Shown: in pieces, positions 62,459 through 64,000 of the stretch | Layout: every line of letters begins with the position of its first letter | Position numbering within the stretch: the first letter of the stretch is position 1 | Origin: Motiliproteus sp965230735 | GTDB taxonomy: Bacteria > Pseudomonadota > Gammaproteobacteria > Pseudomonadales > Balneatricaceae | Length of the DNA: 64,000 nt | Assembly: GCF_965230735.1 (NCBI RefSeq) | Contig: NZ_OZ246016.1 | Coordinates: 2,790,001 to 2,854,000 of the forward strand | Reading direction: 5' to 3' | Translations under genes and position numbers: made by a program | The notes under the pieces: generated by a model | What the model was told of the DNA's origin: nothing | Seen by the model: only the letters and a program-made list of their open reading frames with translations | Database searches by the model: none

Positions 62459-63973
62459 TCACATCTTCTCCAACAGGTTATTGGCATCGTTGCTGTCGGC
62501 CTGGACATTGCCACTCTTGGCTTCGTCATTGCGGGCGGCATCCAGTCGATCCAGATAACTCTTGTTGATATCGCCGGTCACATAGTTGCCGTCGAACACC
62601 GAACAGTCGAACTCCTTAACACCAGCGTTGCTCCACTGGGTGGATTCGATCAGATCCGACAGATCCTGGTACAGCATCCAGTCCGCACCGATCAGCTCAC
62701 CCACTTCCTCATCGGTACGGTTATGGGCGATCAGCTCTTTGGCCGAAGGCATATCGATACCGTAGACGTTGGGGTACCGAACCGCAGGCGCGGCCGAGGC
62801 GAAATAAACCTTCTTCGCGCCCATCTCACGCGCCATGTCGACGATCTGGCGGGAGGTGGTTCCACGGACGATGGAATCGTCTACCAGCAGAACATTCTTA
62901 CCACGGAATTCGAGCTCGATCGGCGTCAACTTCTGGCGTACGGTTTTTTCGCGCTGTTTCTGCCCCGGCATGATAAAGGTCCGACCGATATAACGGTTTT
63001 TGATAAAGCCTTCGCGGAAGTCGACGCCCAGTCGTCGCGCCATTTCCAGCGCAGCCACCCGGCTGGTTTCCGGAATCGGAATCACCACGTCGATATCATG
63101 GTCGGGACGCTCGCGCAGCGCCTTCTCCGCCAGCAGTTCGCCCTGGCGCATCCGGGCCTTGTAGACCGAAATACCGTCGATGATCGAATCGGGACGGGCC
63201 AGGTAAACAAATTCGAACAGGCAAGGACTCAGTTTGGTGTTTTCTGCACACTGGCGGGTATGAACATCACCGTCCTGGGTAAGATAAATCGCTTCACCCG
63301 GTTCCAGATCGCGGACCAGTTTGTAGCCACAGGAAACCAACGCCACGCTTTCAGATGCCACCATATACTCGGTGCCCTGCTCTGTCTCGCGCTTGCCGTA
63401 ACAGACCGGACGGATACCCAGCGGATCTCGGAAAGCCACGATGCCGTAACCGGTAATCATGGCGACGACGGCGTAACCGCCGCGACAGCGGCTGTGGACG
63501 TGGGAAACCGCCGAGAAAATATCATCGGGGCTCGGAACCAGTTTACCCAGACGCTGCAACTCGTGGGCGAAAGTGTTGAGCAGCACCTCGGAGTCGGAGT
63601 TAGTGTTGATATGACGCAGATCGGTCCGGAAGATGTCTTCGGCCAGCTCCGATGAGTTGGTCAGGTTGCCGTTATGGGCCAGCGCAATTCCATAGGGCGA
63701 GTTGACGTAGAACGGCTGTGCTTCGGCCGCACTGGCACTGCCCGCCGTGGGGTAGCGAACATGGGCAATCCCCATATTGCCGACCAGGTTACGCATATGC
63801 CGATGCCGGAACACCGAATTGACCAGGCCATTATCTTTTCTCAGGTGAAAACGGCTTCCTTCGCAGGTCACCATACCGGCGGCATCCTGGCCACGATGTT
63901 GTAACACGGTCAGCGCGTCAAACAACGTCTGATTAACATGATCTTTAGCAACGATACCGACAATGCCGCACAT
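62459..63973 (-). CDS. purF: Amidophosphoribosyltransferase
   Basis: 504 residues. After removal of Met the catalytic nucleophile Cys is N-terminal (MCGIVGIVAKDHVNQTLFDA). The glutaminase (AHVRYPTAG, ALAHNGNLTN) and PRPP-binding (VVLLVDDSIVRGTT-type, here NVLLVDDSIVRGTTSRQIVD) motifs are present. It commits PRPP to purine synthesis. The frame opens at a GTG at 63982, but GAGG sits 8 nt before the ATG at 63973. A TAG just upstream (63987-63989) probably ends cvpA. Confidence 0.97.
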   Translation of the reverse strand: MCGIVGIVAKDHVNQTLFDALTVLQHRGQDAAGMVTCEGSRFHLRKDNGLVNSVFRHRHMRNLVGNMGIAHVRYPTAGSASAAEAQPFYVNSPYGIALAHNGNLTNSSELAEDIFRTDLRHINTNSDSEVLLNTFAHELQRLGKLVPSPDDIFSAVSHVHSRCRGGYAVVAMITGYGIVAFRDPLGIRPVCYGKRETEQGTEYMVASESVALVSCGYKLVRDLEPGEAIYLTQDGDVHTRQCAENTKLSPCLFEFVYLARPDSIIDGISVYKARMRQGELLAEKALRERPDHDIDVVIPIPETSRVAALEMARRLGVDFREGFIKNRYIGRTFIMPGQKQREKTVRQKLTPIELEFRGKNVLLVDDSIVRGTTSRQIVDMAREMGAKKVYFASAAPAVRYPNVYGIDMPSAKELIAHNRTDEEVGELIGADWMLYQDLSDLIESTQWSNAGVKEFDCSVFDGNYVTGDINKSYLDRLDAARNDEAKSGNVQADSNDANNLLEKM

Positions 63974-64000
63974 GCAGAGCACCTCATCTACTGCAAAAAT

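Noticed and set aside
62060..63655. Plus-strand open frame of 531 codons opposite metZ and purF
   Set aside because: Antisense to two well-conserved enzymes and spanning their intergenic gap; shadow of high-GC codon bias.

Overview
The window is a chromosomal segment of a GC-rich, aerobic, probably marine gammaproteobacterium. It resembles the Pseudomonas/Oceanospirillales lineage. The evidence is an aa3-type cytochrome c oxidase cluster, a gltA / sdhCDAB-sucAB-lpd-sucCD block in the Pseudomonas order, an rmf-pyrD-rlmKL neighbourhood, a very large NAD-glutamate dehydrogenase, and metZ next to purF. I cannot name the species from the sequence alone. No tRNA, rRNA, CRISPR array or prophage is visible.

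Layout. 1-5.8 kb: SURF1 (cut by the window edge), a DUF2909 protein and ctaC-ctaD-ctaG-ctaE; CtaC carries two tandem cytochrome c domains. 6.0-10.9 kb: a Pat-type protein acetyltransferase fused to an acyl-CoA synthetase-like region, then htpG behind a near-perfect heat-shock promoter. 11.2-12.9 kb: an AT-richer island that I read as an integron cassette array without an integrase, carrying an HNH nuclease gene, a SUKH/SMI1-type gene, an apparently non-coding cassette and a decayed gene end. 12.9-20.2 kb: an rRNA methyltransferase-like gene and a tripartite RND efflux operon.

20.3-33.3 kb: the TCA block, with sdhCDAB, sucAB, lpd and sucCD on the minus strand and gltA diverging. 33.5-39.6 kb: a diguanylate cyclase pseudogene with two lesions, a small membrane protein, rlmKL, rmf, pyrD and a DUF2835 gene. 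39.7-46 kb: gdhB, a small basic protein and the permuted GTPase YlqF. 46-53.4 kb: an EAL/HDOD protein, a cysteine desulfurase-SufE fusion, a secreted protein, tcdA, trmJ and a lone batD. 53.5-64 kb: a sugar epimerase-like gene, riboflavin synthase, a GGDEF protein, a short inverted-repeat element (MITE), PilZ, hemerythrin, anti-sigma and ECF sigma genes, DUF547, an AhpD-like gene, a small Cys-rich protein, metZ and purF.

How it fits together. Most genes are core respiration, TCA cycle, glutamate catabolism, nucleotide and cofactor synthesis, and ribosome biogenesis. The accessory content is limited to the cassette island, the MITE and the GGDEF pseudogene. Four loci belong to cyclic-di-GMP signalling (two GGDEF, one EAL/HDOD, one PilZ). 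The cysteine desulfurase, its SufE acceptor and TcdA sit close together as in the E. coli csd locus. The most notable item is the cassette island, because the start of each recognisable cassette is complementary to the R'' box of its own attC.
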